A DNA stretch of 64,000 nt. It comes from Hygrocybe punicea (lineage: Eukaryota > Basidiomycota > Agaricomycetes > Agaricales > Hygrophoraceae). Positions 45,639 to 57,745 of the stretch are shown in pieces. The notes beneath the pieces were generated by a model that saw only the letters and a program-made list of their open reading frames with translations, made no database searches and had not been told where the DNA came from. A program made the translations under genes and the position numbers. Every line of letters begins with the position of its first letter. The stretch's first letter is position 1. The DNA lies in NCBI GenBank assembly GCA_963556145.1, contig OY744473.1, positions 868,001 through 932,000 on the forward strand, given 5' to 3'.

Positions 45639-47080
45639 TAAATAAAGTACTGAAAATTTATTGTGTAATGAGTCATTTTACAACATGAATAAGGAATAAG
45701 CAGAATAACAATTCACAAAGCTCTAGTGCCAAAGAAAGTGCAGATTTCAACAAATTTATAAAATTTAATTAATATTGACTCTATTTGTACATAAAAAGCC
45801 TTGACATTGCAGTAGCATTTGTAGTGTAACATGTCAACAGTGTCCTACAAATTTCTGGTATTTATTTGGTTGGGCGTTGCAGCAAAACAGTGAAAACAAG
45901 GCCTGCATCACCACAAGCAGCACATGAGTTGCTTAGTCATTGCTTAGTCAGTATCAGTATCAGTATCTGCAACACACATCAGTATCAAGCCAAATTTCGT
46001 GACATGATTGTCAATGTCAGAGTATTTGTCATTAGGACCCAGGACACTCCACATTAGCAGGGATGTGTGCACTGCATTCAAGTAGTTGTACTAGTAGTCT
46101 TGTACTAGTGGCTAGTTTGCTAAAATCCCCTCCCTGGACACCTGATAATCCCATCAAACCCATACTACAGTGTTGGACAGTCATAACCAGAAAATGGTCA
46201 GATGTCCATAAGATACTATGGGCTCACTTATATTCACCATCTGTCATGTAACTCATTTTGTCACGCTTGGTAGGCAAAATGCAATCAAGGTGTATCTACT
46301 CTTTCAATAATGCTCTTTTGAACATTTGGCTACACAGAAAGGTGTAAATTCCTATTTTGAGGGTATCTGTGTAAGGAATTTGTTTCCCCTAGCATAGGAA
46401 AAGAGTAGTTACAAAAATGAGTTTCCACTAGATGACATAAGTACCATGACAAATAGACCATCTCCCTGATTCCTCAATCAGTTGTCCCTCAAACACAATA
46501 CATGAGTGGTCTTTACAATAAATAAAAATGTATACTCCATATCTTAACAGTCATTTCAGTCACTTTGTCCTTCCAGCTCCCTTTAAAACTGTTTAACTGT
46601 AAAAGTCTGTATCTGGTGACCAGCAATGACCACATACAATGGCTTCCTCAACCTTCCTTTCTTAACTTCCAGGTGTGCTACCTTGCTTGATTCTGCATAT
46701 TTTTCAGCTTTCCAACTTACTTTCTTGGATTCTTCACTTAATGTTGGTAAATTGTCCTTTCATTGGCATAAAGTCATGTGACTGTCACACAAGTGTCATG
46801 GGTGTTGGTTATGAGTGAGCCCTATCTTAACTAGTCAATGACCAGGCTCCTACCAAGCCTTGCTGAGAGGGTGAATGATATCCTAGTGGCTGGGAAACTT
46901 CCATATATTAAATGTCTGATATGAGTCTCCAACCAATTCTAATTTCAAACTCCTAACTCTTAATCCCTCGACCCTCTCAGCAGCAGCTTGCACAATAATG
47001 TAAGTAAACAAAGCGCCACAATTCTGTTAAGTCCTGAAATAGAGTACACATATAAAATTTAATGCTTCCCCCCCCTAATC
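45639..47080. other. AT-rich non-coding region
   Basis: No gene or clear mobile element recognised. A short CAGTAT tandem repeat occurs near 45948-45966. Confidence 0.45.
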
Positions 47081-47640
47081 ATGTCCCTAAAATCACCTGC
47101 ACCCATTCCTTCATTACAACAAATCCAAGACTCAACACAAAAAAAGTTTGGACAGACCCCTTGCCTCTGGCAGGTCAGGGTGGTCCAAGCTATCCTACAA
47201 CACGACAAGGATATTATCCTAACAGCAGCAACAGGCTCAGGCAAAACACTCACCTTCTAGATGCCACTCCTATTTGACATGGACAGTATACAAATTATCT
47301 GCATGCCCCTGAACATCCTCAGGACCTTGAATGTCTAATCACTTGCTAGACATGGCATCCTGGCTATTTCTGTCACAACAGAGAACGTGACTGCCCAGAC
47401 ATTTTGGGTGGGTTCTTATCATGTGGCAACCTGCTGACATCTAAACACACCAGCAGGACATTTCCAATCTTCGTTACTGTGCCATCTTGACTAACATCAA
47501 GACATTGATGAAGCCAAATTGGGGCTTCACAAATCTCTGGAAAGACCACCTGTTCTGAAGCAAACTCCTGAGCATCACCTTTGATGAGGGACACTGTATC
47601 AGCAAATGGGCTGGGTTCTGTCAACAGTGAAATGTTTCAT
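47081..47640 (+). pseudogene. Fragment of a DEAD/RecQ-like ATP-dependent helicase
   Basis: From ATG 47081 the frame gives KKFGQTPCLWQVRVVQAIL, motif I (AATGSGKT) and PLLF, then a stop where tryptophan is expected (TAG from TGG). LNILRTLNV is followed by TAA in place of glutamine. Further on, in another frame, is motif II as ITFDEGHCISKWAGF. This is the N-terminal half of an agaric RecQ-like helicase that unwinds DNA with ATP. It is cut off by the LTR fragment at 47645 and is surely non-functional. Changes here are G-to-A and C-to-T, not only at CpG. Confidence 0.75.
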
Positions 47641-47644
47641 CATT

Positions 47645-48220
47645 GAGGATCGTTCAGAGTATGCATGCAGGTGAGGGATGTCATAGGATAGTCAGGGAGG
47701 ATTATGGTAGACACAGGATATGAAAGTGGAAACCATATATCCAGTATGGCAATTGTCAATTACGTGTGGAGATATTGTCAAGGTGGAAGTCGGAGGCATC
47801 AATGGTGGAAGGGTGTTGGTGCCAAAGATAGATCATGACAAGGTAGAAACCAATAAGGAAAGTTATGATGATGATGCTGATAATAATCACGGTAATAAGC
47901 TGTGTTGGGAGTACAGCCATTGTGTATCAATTTGTCATGGGATGAAGACAATATGTCAAGGTGAGGGAAAAGATGATGGTGATGATGTCCAGTGGCAAGG
48001 AGACTATTCAGGTACAGCAAGGTCATGTGGAGTTGTGTCCATGGTTGGTCTGGATTGTTCTAGAAGAAAGGATAAAAAGGAAACAAGAACAAGAACAAAC
48101 AATGATGTCCAAAAGAAGATAAAGGACAAAAGGAAATGAAATAGGAAGGTGTGATAGTGCGAAATCGTCATGGCAGGTAATGGAGTTGGAATCAGAGTTG
48201 CGGAGTTGAAAAATGTAACA
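47645..48220 (-). repeat. Fragment of the LTR family seen at 34819-36467, opposite strand
   Basis: Read on the minus strand from 48220 it starts TGTTAC and follows 34819-35405 with many transitions, then similarity stops. The far end of the LTR is missing. It separates the two helicase remnants. Confidence 0.75.
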
Positions 48221-49217
48221 GAGAGATGGAAGTAACAGCTGAAGTGAGTGAGATGCAGGAAAATGATATCAAAGAAGATGTTGATGTCAATAACCCTGAT
48301 GATCTGATCCAATCAAATAGTCCAATCATAACCAAGCAGATCATTCAGGACCTGATCAACAATCAGATTTCCATCCATGAATACATTCATGGGAGACTTG
48401 CCATTGAACTTGGAAAGCAGGCAAAGATTTTCCCTTCAAAGGATTCTGAATGGAAAATGAACAGTGAAACTGTTCACAAAGCAACAGCTAACAAAGTCCA
48501 GGCAATACAGTGTTGGAGATCTCAACTGCAGAGAGACATTACAAAACATGGATGTCAATGTGGTGGGATCCCAAGGCCAACAAGAAACTGATGCAGGCAT
48601 GCCCCAGTTTAGAGGGTGTGTTGGTTTCACAGGCACAGTCTGTGGGACTAGAAGATGGGGCATCTGTATTGGTGCTGGAAGTGCCATTGTCATTAGTAGA
48701 TCCATCTATGTTGAAAGTGGATCAATATCATACATACAAGATAATCGTGTAGCATCTCAAGCAGACTATTGCCAGGAATAAACCACCTCCTTTGCAAATG
48801 ATCATCTACAGTGAAGGTGGCACAGGAAAATGTAAAGTAATACAAATTGTGATGGATGCCTTTAATGATGCAGGTCAGTGTTTCAAATTCATAGATACCA
48901 TAATGCAAAGACTTACATATCCAGCAGGTGTTAAGTACTGGCTTGTAAAATCCATTTACATGGGCATTGCTGCTTCCTTAATAAGAGGGAAAACAACTCA
49001 CACATTGGCATCAATGTTTATCAAAACTGGTAGGAGGATGAGTGACAAGGCAAAAGCTAATCACAAAAACGGTTCTTGTTCCTAATCCGCATGGCACCCC
49101 CACTGGGACCCCAAAAAGGAGCTCTTCGTATATGGCGGTATAGGCCTAATATCCTCATTGCTCCATTTCTAACCCCTCTAAATATACCCCTTAGCCCACC
49201 TTAACATACTCACAGAT

Positions 49218-50768
49218 ATGAGTCTCCGAAACTGGGTCACTTCCAACAACAGCACTTCGAAGAACAAAAAAGGCAAACATCCACAAGTCAACTTGTCAAC
49301 AGCCCAACCTGCCCAATCCTCCAGATCCACCAGATCTTTGGCCAACAACACTCCCAACATTGTCCCCGAGACCACTGAGCCAGAGTCCCTACAACAAGCA
49401 GTCGACCTCCTCCTTGCCAATTCCCACCTCCCCCCTGATCATGACTACACTATATCCACCTTCACCGGAATCCTCAGACAATTAGCAGCTTCCGACAGCA
49501 TCCTCACCACCCCCACCATGGCCACCATTATCCAATCCATAGCCATTGCTCTAGACTCAATAGACTTCACTGCAAAATCCGATACACTCGCTAACTCCAT
49601 TGCCTCCACTCTCAAATCTCAAGCAGATGACCTTCACACTACTATCAATCTCGCCATGGCCCCCATTTTAGACAGCATATCCTCTAAAATCACTGACCTC
49701 CAATCCTGCCTCTTAGAAATGAAAGACCAACTCCAACAATCCACGGCAAGTCTCATCAAATCTTCCACCTCAATCAAATCCACCACCACTTCGTATAAGG
49801 AAGCAGTTCTCGCTCAGACGACCCAGGCCCCCATCAGCAATATCGACCCCCACATCAAATCCAAGGAACAACTATGATCACAACAAATCCTCCTCGACAT
49901 ACTCGACTCCCTGAAAACCAAAAAAGCCCTCGACATCAGCCTCTGAAAACTTACAGAAAAAGCCAACCACGCGCTCGACTCCATGACACCACCACCCAAC
50001 TGCAAATTTATGGCCACCACGAAACTTAGGAATGGGGGCATACTACTAGAGGTGAATTCGGATCTAATCCCCTCCTGGCTACAAGACAGCACGCGGACTA
50101 CCACCTTCCTATCCACCTTTGGTCACGGAGCCACCATCAAATGACGCACCTACACAATCATAGCCTACTTCATCCCACTAATCTTCGATCCAGACACTCC
50201 TGATCATCTCAGGGAAATTGAAGAAACCAACAAACTCCCCCCACACTCCATCATCCGCACGAACTGGATCAAACCAAAAGAGCGTCGCTCAGCAAATCAG
50301 ACATGCAGTCACACCATACTCTCTCTAGACTCACCTGACACTGCTAACCTAATTCTATCCAAGGGTTTCTTCATATGCCACAAATGCATTAATACTGGCA
50401 AATGCAAAAAGAAACCCCTCCACTGCCTCCATTGCCACCAATGGAACCACACCGCATCCTGCTGCCTGGCCAATAGTGACATCTGCGGCACCTGTGGCGA
50501 CCAGCACAGAACCTCAATGTGCAGCAACAAAGTTCAACTCTTCTGTACACCCTGCGGACTAAAGGGTCATGCTACCTGGGACCGTAACTGCCCCACATTC
50601 CTACTAAAATGCAAAGACGCAGACAATCACAACCCCAAGAACCTACTACCCTTTTACCCCACAGCCGAACCATGGACCCATAACCCCTCTCACCCCTCTC
50701 ATCCCAACGCCACTACCACACCACCCCCTGTCAACACTCAACCATTACATACAGACCTGCCCAGATGA
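49218..50768 (+). pseudogene. LINE ORF1, gag-like RNA-binding protein with CCHC knuckles
   Basis: A single frame runs from ATG 49218 to TGA 50766-50768, broken by TGA at 49875, 49944 and 50142 where arginine would fit. The N-terminal half is serine/threonine-rich with predicted helices. Near the C terminus are cysteine/histidine knuckles: CLHCHQWNHTASCC, CGTCGDQHRTSMC and CTPCGLKGHATWDRNC. ORF1 proteins coat LINE RNA and help target-primed insertion. Confidence 0.85.
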
Positions 50769-51076
50769 CACTCCCCCTTCCCCCTCCCACCACTGTCTCC
50801 AGCCTCCTGTCATTACTCCCCACCTCCTTCCATCTTCGACTGACCACCACCCCCCCCCCACCTCAACCCGAAACCATACCAACAGAACCAGACCCCCATT
50901 GCGCCAATCCACCCTAAACATCACCAACCCACCCCCCAGCCAGCCCCCCACCCCTGCCCCTCTCTCCTGGTTTGACGACACAACACCCTTCCCCCCTCTT
51001 CCCACTCCCCTGCCCCCCATGCCCCCCAACAACAGCCATACGACCAGCACACTCCCCCCCACAGAACCATTGCCCC

Positions 51077-54000
51077 ATGCCTGAACAACCCACATCACAC
51101 CCTGTACACCTAAACATTTGGCAGATCAACCTCAACAAATCAGTGAAAGCACACTGGGACCTCATCAACTCCATGATTCACACAAAATGCGACCTCCTCC
51201 TTCTACAAGAACCCTACTTCGACTACTACGGCAACACCAAAGCTACCCACAACTGGAGGGTAATCTACCCCTCCAACCGCTTCACCTCCAACACACCAGT
51301 ACGGTCCGTCATTCTAGTTAATATCAGACTCAACACAAACTTGTGGGAACAAATCAAAATCCACGGTTCCAATGACCTTACAGGCATCCACCTCAAAGGA
51401 CCCTTAGGCAACCTCGCCCTCTTCAATATCTACAATGACTGCCTCCATTCCAACAGCCTTGATATTCTACACCTATTCACTAAAACACATGAAGCAACCT
51501 TACATCAACACAACAACGACCACATGTTCTTGTGCAGCGACTTCAACAGGCACCACCCACTCTGGGACGAGGAACGCAACTACCATCTATTCACCGCCAA
51601 TGCCCTCGCCCAAGCTCGTCACCTCATCAAAGCCACCACCGACTGTGATATGACAATGGCGCTACCCAAAAACCTCCCCACACTCAAATCTATGGTCACA
51701 AAATTGGACCAGAACTGACAATGTATTCTGCTCAGCTAAATCTGTCGACCTCATCTCCATCTACGACACCAAACCAGAACTACAGCCCACAGGCACCGAT
51801 CACATCCCCATCCTGACCGCTGTAGAGGCTCCGGGCCCTCTGGACCCGAATCCTCTTCATATCCCACTTCGTCCCCGTCCATTCCCATTCACGTATCATT
51901 GATTCCGCCCGTTTCCGGTCCTTTCCGTCGATTCCACTCCGGATTCCGCCTCCGGAATCGTTCATACTCAAGATGCGATGTCTCTAACGACCCGGAATCA
52001 GTACGTATATAGTTACATATGATATATCTTCGTTTCCCGTTACTTAGTACATAGCACCATTCCCCCTATACTCCGCTCCACCTCTCTACCATCAGTTACA
52101 GCCTTTGCTTGTAGTACATGGTTACTACAGCACAGGATCACTCCCAGTAGTATAAAAGATGTACCCTTATACTACAATCATTATTACATCCCACCATATC
52201 ATATTGCATCCCTTCAGTTCCATTTCTTAGTCCTCCCTTCGTATCGTCTCCATATTAGTCTTCGTAACTCCACTCCCTACACTTCCCCTCTGATCCAGAA
52301 CCCCTGGATTCGGGTTGGATTGATTAGACACTACAAAGACACTAAACTCCTCTGATCACTTCTTAGCTGATCACCCCTTTTCGTAGATTCCCATTCGGAT
52401 CTACAACCGAACTCGCCGTCACACCGCCATCACCCTCCCCCCCCCCAAATCAAAATCAACACCCCCACATGCAACTACCGCCTAGTCAAATGGGACACCT
52501 TCAAGGACCGACTCAACACCCACCTGACACATCTCCCCCTGCCTACACCAATCACCTCACAGGAGCTCCTCAACACCGCCATCTCTGACCTCACCATGGC
52601 CATACAATCATCCATTGAACTCATGATCCCCCTCTTGGCCCCCTGCCCTCACTCCAAGCACTGGTGGACCCCACATCTAAACCAGCTCAAGCGGAATAAA
52701 AACAGGCTAAGTCGCCTATCATACAAACATCGCCTCGACAACACTCACCCTAGCCATAAAGATCATAAAATGGCACGTAACCTATATGGTGCTGAAATCC
52801 TTAAGGCAAAAGAAAGACATTGGGCCGCCTTCCTCAACGATGCGAAAGACCACAATATCTGGACTATAAACAAATGTATTTCAAACCCGATAAGCAACTA
52901 CCCCAGAGGTGACAGCGGCAAATTAGCAATCCCTACACTAGAATACACCCTCCCAAATGGCCTCACAGATTACTCTACATCCAATGAGGAAAAGAGCCTC
53001 GCCATCGCCAAATCATTCTTTCCCCCACCACCCCCACACTCCTCCGTACCACCAAACTTCAAATACCCACCCCATATACCCTTCGTAGTAGAAATCTCTC
53101 ATGACCAAATCAAAGACCACATTCACAAGGTCCAACCCTACAAGGTACCAGGCCCAGATGGCATCCCCAACATAGTATTAAAAGAATCAGTCAATCTACT
53201 CATCGATCACATCCATGCCATCTTCAACGCGATACTCGGCCTAAAAATCTACCATGACCCCTGGAAAGACTCCATCACCAGGGCACTACGCAAACCGGGC
53301 AAACCCAGATACGACATACCTAAAGCTTATCGCCCCATAGTCCTACTCAACACCCTCCTGAAACTCCTGACCTCCATCGTCTCAGAAATCATTACCCACA
53401 TGGTAGATGACCACCACCCCCTGCCCACCCACCACTTTGGAGGTCGACCAGGTCACACCACAATGGACTCCATGCATGTACTAATCCACCACATCAAACA
53501 TGCCTGGCGCAACAAACGAGTCTCTGTGATCCTCTTCATAGACATTGAAGGTGCCTTCCCCAATGCAGTAACGGACCGACTACTTCACAATATGCGCAAG
53601 AGGAAGATACCCGAACACCTCATCTGTCTAGTTGGCAACCTCCTCAAAGATCACACCACATGCCTCACCTTCGATGACTACGTCTCCGACCCAATTCACC
53701 TCGCCAACAGCATAGAACAAGGAGACCCAATTTCAATGATCATCTACTTATTCTACAATGCTGACCTTATCGAAATCCCCACAGGTTGCCAAGAACTAGC
53801 TGTAGCTTTCATCAACAATGTAGCCTTCTACATAGAAGGCAAAGACTTCGCCGAAACTAACCAAACCATCAAAAGACTCATGACAGGACCAGGGGGAGCC
53901 TACTCGTGGTCCAAAGAGCACAACTCCAAATTCGAAACCACCAAATTGGCACTGATAGATTTCTCGCAGCGCACCGACACGCCAAGACCACCACTACTCT

Positions 54001-55553
54001 TAAACAACACAATCATCATGCCAGTCAAATCTCACCACTTCCTAGGTATCATACTGGACCAGCATCTATGCTGGCACGAACAACAGGAAAATGCTATCGC
54101 GAAAACCACCAAGTGGCCACATCTTTTTCGAAGAATCGCACGCCCCAAATCCAGCATACCCAGAAAACTCATGTGTCACCTTTACACCTCAGTAGCAATC
54201 CCAAAGATGACTTACACCGCAGACATGTGGTACACCCCCGTACATAAAACTACTAACAACATTCACAGACGTGGGTCAGTGAGAGCAATGTGGGAACTAA
54301 CCAAGACCCAACGCATAGCATCCATACCCATCACAGGGGCCCTCAGATCAACACCCAACGATCTCCTCGACCTCCACATGGGTTTGCTCCCCATAGACCT
54401 CCTCATGCACAAGACTTGCCATAGATCAATCATTAGGCTCTCGACACTACCCGCGCTTCACAACCCACTCAGGAAATGCGCCAAACACCTAGTCGCCAAA
54501 CATAGAAGCCCACTCCACACACTCACCCACTTATTCGACATCAACCCTGATGGCATAGAACCCATCCGCCTCCCCACCTCCTCCAGCCATCTCCCCCCAA
54601 CCTTCAGTGTAATCATCCCCGCCTCCAGAGAAGACTCCATCACATCCCACAACACCGATGATGCCGACATCAAGATATACTCTGATGGATAAACTCTCAA
54701 CAGCAGAGTAGGAGCAGCAGCCATGCTCTACCACAATGGAAGAACCCGCCCCAAAATCCTCTGCTACTACCTAGGTCCCAGCTTGGACCACCACAACGTT
54801 GAAGCAGAAAATGTAGCAAGCTTACTAGCCCTACACCTACTCAGCCACGAGTCTCACTTACATTCTACCTCCATCTTTATCAACTGTCAGGCCACCATAA
54901 ATGCACTCATTGCACCCCACACCAAATCCGGTCAACACATCCTTGGCACCTCCCACACCCTCGCATGACACCTAGTTGACACCAACCAACATCTTACCAT
55001 CACCCCTAGATGGATCTTGGGACACCATGTGGTGGCAGGAAATGAGAGAGCCAATTTCAAAGCTAAAAAAGCAGCAAGAAACAATTCCAGTCCACGTCGT
55101 GAGATACTGGTTGCTCTCCGCTATGGCACCCTCCCCTCCAACACTTCGGCTCTCAAACTCACCTTCAGTAGACACTTGGTGGATCTCTGGCATGAGGAAT
55201 GGCTTCACTCCCCACAATTTGTATGCTTCTCCCGCATCGATCCTGATTTCCCCCTATGCAGCTTCCTTAAGACCGCTGACAAACTAGCGCGCTCACAGGC
55301 TAGCCTCGTTATTCAGCTATGCACAAACCACATCCCCCTAAACGTGTTCTTACACAGAATCAACAGATCTGACACCCATGCATGCCCCAAATGCAAGGCA
55401 GCTTCCGAAACCATCCACCACTTTCTCTTTGACTGTCCTGCCTACCTCAATGCACGACACAAGCTCACTAATACACTTAGGAATCAAGCCCGTTCCCTCT
55501 CCTACCTCCTCAATGACCCCAATGGCATTCAAGAGCTGATCAACTTCATATGA
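51077..55553 (+). pseudogene. LINE ORF2: endonuclease, reverse transcriptase, RNase H; catalytic residues lost
   Basis: Endonuclease: NIWQINLNKS, LLLQEPYFD, CSDFNRHHPLWD (apurinic-type nuclease fold). A one-base shift lies near 51705 and the solo LTR follows. Reverse transcriptase: PGPDGIPNIVLK, YRPIVLLNTLLKL, FGGRPGHTTMDS, ILFIDIEGAFPNAV, EQGDPIS. The catalytic pair normally written as [FY]xDD reads FINN here, both aspartates changed to asparagine by G-to-A. RNase H: IYSDG then TAA at 54690, and GNERAN where GNExAD is usual. It ends with a C-terminal zinc motif CPKCKAASETIHHFLFDCP. It would nick DNA and reverse-transcribe LINE RNA, but this copy is dead. Confidence 0.9.
51821..52405. mobile_element. 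585-bp solo LTR inside LINE ORF2
   Basis: Begins TGTAGA and ends TCTACA. It is flanked by ACCGC (51816-51820) and ACCGA (52406-52410), a 5-bp target duplication with one mismatch; taking it out rejoins the ORF2 reading frame region (ILTELAV). A TATAAAA box (about 52150) is followed by pyrimidine-rich sequence, as in an LTR promoter. The family (copia or Gypsy) cannot be told from the LTR alone. Confidence 0.8.
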
Positions 55554-57387
55554 AGCACAGGGAGACTAAAAGATTTATTTGGTGATCTCGCCTCTCCCAC
55601 ACTCACTTAGCTAACCCTTTCTTACGCAGTATACCCCCTGCACTCTTCGCTCGCTCACACCGGGACCAATCCCTGTCACACACACCTAGCAAGTACAATC
55701 CCCGCTACTCAATATCACCCTGCCACCCGATCTGCCATCCACACAAGCTCGCACCCTCAATCTCGCACTCAACCCTCTCCTACCTTGTTTTCTCTCTTCT
55801 TCTCCCTGTGACAGCCCCCTCCATGCATGTCCACCTAGGCGGCCGAGCACTTAGCTAGTCTAGACCACCTGTACCCCACTACCCATCCTAGACATCGGGC
55901 CCCCTCACACGTCAGGTCAGGCATTTAAAACAACATGGACATGTTGGGACTATGGGGGACTGACTCCATTGTAGTTGCACTTGCAAGCCAGAGGCACAGG
56001 CTCCAGGAAGGTTCCTGTTTTTCGTATATACTTCGCCCATGTATGTAAGGTCCGACATAGGGTCCACCATGAGGGACAATAAAATGACTCAAAAAAAAAA
56101 AGGCAAAAGCTAAATTACAACAGTTTTGGAAGGATGAGAGGTACCTTATCGTGGACGAATTTCCCATGATTTTGAAATCTTTTATTGCAGGCCTATCAAA
56201 GAATATCTCCATCAGCAAGCAGGGATTCAGAACAAACCGGCTATTCATTGGGTGGAGTTAATGTAATATTATGCAGAGATCTTCACCAGTTCCCACTGGT
56301 TGCGCAGAACATGAGGGAATATTTATACAAGACTGTCAACATCAACAGCAATCCAATTGAATGCCAGAGAGGACGATCAATATACAAGGAGTTCACAACC
56401 ATCATTATCTTGAAGGAGCAAATGCGAGTCACTGCCCTATATGGCATCAATTTTTAATAAACCTCTGCAAAGGTCAGGTACAAAAGAAAGACATATCTCT
56501 GCTCCATCATCTTGTGATAGGTCACAATGAATCACCAGTTGATGATTTCCAAAAAGAACCATGGGCCAGTGCAGCATTGGTAACACCTGCTCACAGGGTA
56601 CAAATGCTATGAAACAAGTTGGCAAGCTGTAAATGGTGTTGAGATAAAAAGGAGCAACTCTTTGTGTGTAGTGCTGAATACACAGTGCAAAAAGAAAACT
56701 TAACACTTCAGGAGTGTTATGAAGTGGTGATGCAGGCCAAAATGGACAGATGAAACAGCAGGAAAGACTTACCTGAAAAATGGAAACTGCCAAAGGGATG
56801 AAAGTCCTAGTCACTGATAATGTGGAGACCAATCTCGACATAACAAACAGAGCACAAGGAGAGACATAGATATTGTTCTACATCCCAACAAAAACCCCAT
56901 TGAGAACAGATCAATTGTTCACCTAAAGCACCTGCCACTGTTCGTGCTCATCAAGTTGACACATACAAGGGCATCCAAACTCATGGGATTAGAAGAAGGG
57001 GTTATACTGGTTGAATGCCAGATGTCCATGATGGAGATTCAGGTTACAAGGAAAGGCAAAAAACTGAAACACACCATTATTAATAAATGCAGACAGCTGC
57101 CCATCACACCTGCTTATGTGTTCACAGACTACTGATCCCAGGGACAAACAATTTCACATGTAATCATTGACATTGCCAGCCCACCATCCAATTCTTTGTC
57201 TTTATTCAACCTTTATGTTATGTTGTCGAGGAGTTCAGGGATGTCAACCATTTGCCTGTTGTGAGATTTTGATGAAGATATGTTTAAAAAGGGCCATGAC
57301 CTAGCCTTTCTTGAAGAAGATGACAGATTAGAGAGGATAGACGAGGGTATGAGGGAATGGTGCAGAAAAATGGGTATATTAATGTAA

Positions 57388-57745
57388 ATTAATCAGCTAG
57401 ACAATGTGTTATCTATGAACAAATGACTAAGCTGATAAGACAAAAAGTGGCTGGGTCACCAACTATCGCCCCACAATGTAATTTGGAAACCTAGATTAGG
57501 ATGAAATTTAACCTCTATTGGTGATGATCAACCTGAGCCAGATTTCATTTAGCCCTTATACAGGTCAGTTTACTGGTTGATTTGCAACTGCTGACTCCCA
57601 GTGAGTTTGAATATTCATTTCAGCATGCTTCTAGTTACTTGGTTACAATCAACACAACAGTGGCAATTTAATATAATGGGGTTCCATATGAGACCTGGTG
57701 AAAAACTTGTGAGAAAGATAAGAATGAGACATGAGTCCCATTCTC
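57388..57745. other. Spacer between helicase remnant and F-box/LRR gene
   Basis: Mixed sequence with no recognisable gene; it should contain the 3' end of the minus-strand F-box/LRR gene. Confidence 0.4.

Larger units (their letters stand above)
49061..56099 (+). mobile_element. Full-length LINE (non-LTR retrotransposon) with poly-A tail and 14-bp target duplication
   Basis: The target copies AAGGCAAAAGCTAA stand at 49047-49060 and 56100-56113. The element ends with AATAAA (56078-56083) and an A run (56091-56099). It has a 157-bp leader, ORF1 with zinc knuckles (49218-50768), ORF2 with endonuclease, reverse transcriptase and RNase H (51077-55553), and a 0.5-kb 3' region. It is interrupted by a solo LTR at 51821-52405. 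Length without that LTR is about 6.45 kb. Domain order fits an I/Tad-like clade. Confidence 0.92.
48226..57387 (+). pseudogene. PIF1-like DNA helicase, split by a LINE and decayed
   Basis: Left part (48226-49060): LQRDITKHG, then after frame changes a Walker A-like block (YSEGGTGKCKVIQ; consensus GxGGTGKS) and KTTHTLAS. Right part (56100-57387): ERYLIVDEFPMI (motif II, DE), the SRDSEQTGYSLGGVNVILCRDLHQFP region, ILKEQMRV, FTDY-SQGQTISHVIIDIA and LYVMLSRSSG near the C terminus. The junction falls inside KAKA-L, where the LINE sits between 14-bp target copies. TGA replaces arginine at 57133 and 57262. PIF1 helicases unwind DNA 5' to 3'; in fungi many copies belong to Helitrons, but no Rep domain or Helitron ends are seen here. 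Confidence 0.8.

Noticed and set aside
25930..57264. TGA read as an amino acid (alternative code or recoding)
   Set aside because: KISH and the F-box/LRR gene end properly at TGA, intact host genes have none internally, and the elements carry other lethal damage (frameshifts, lost catalytic residues).
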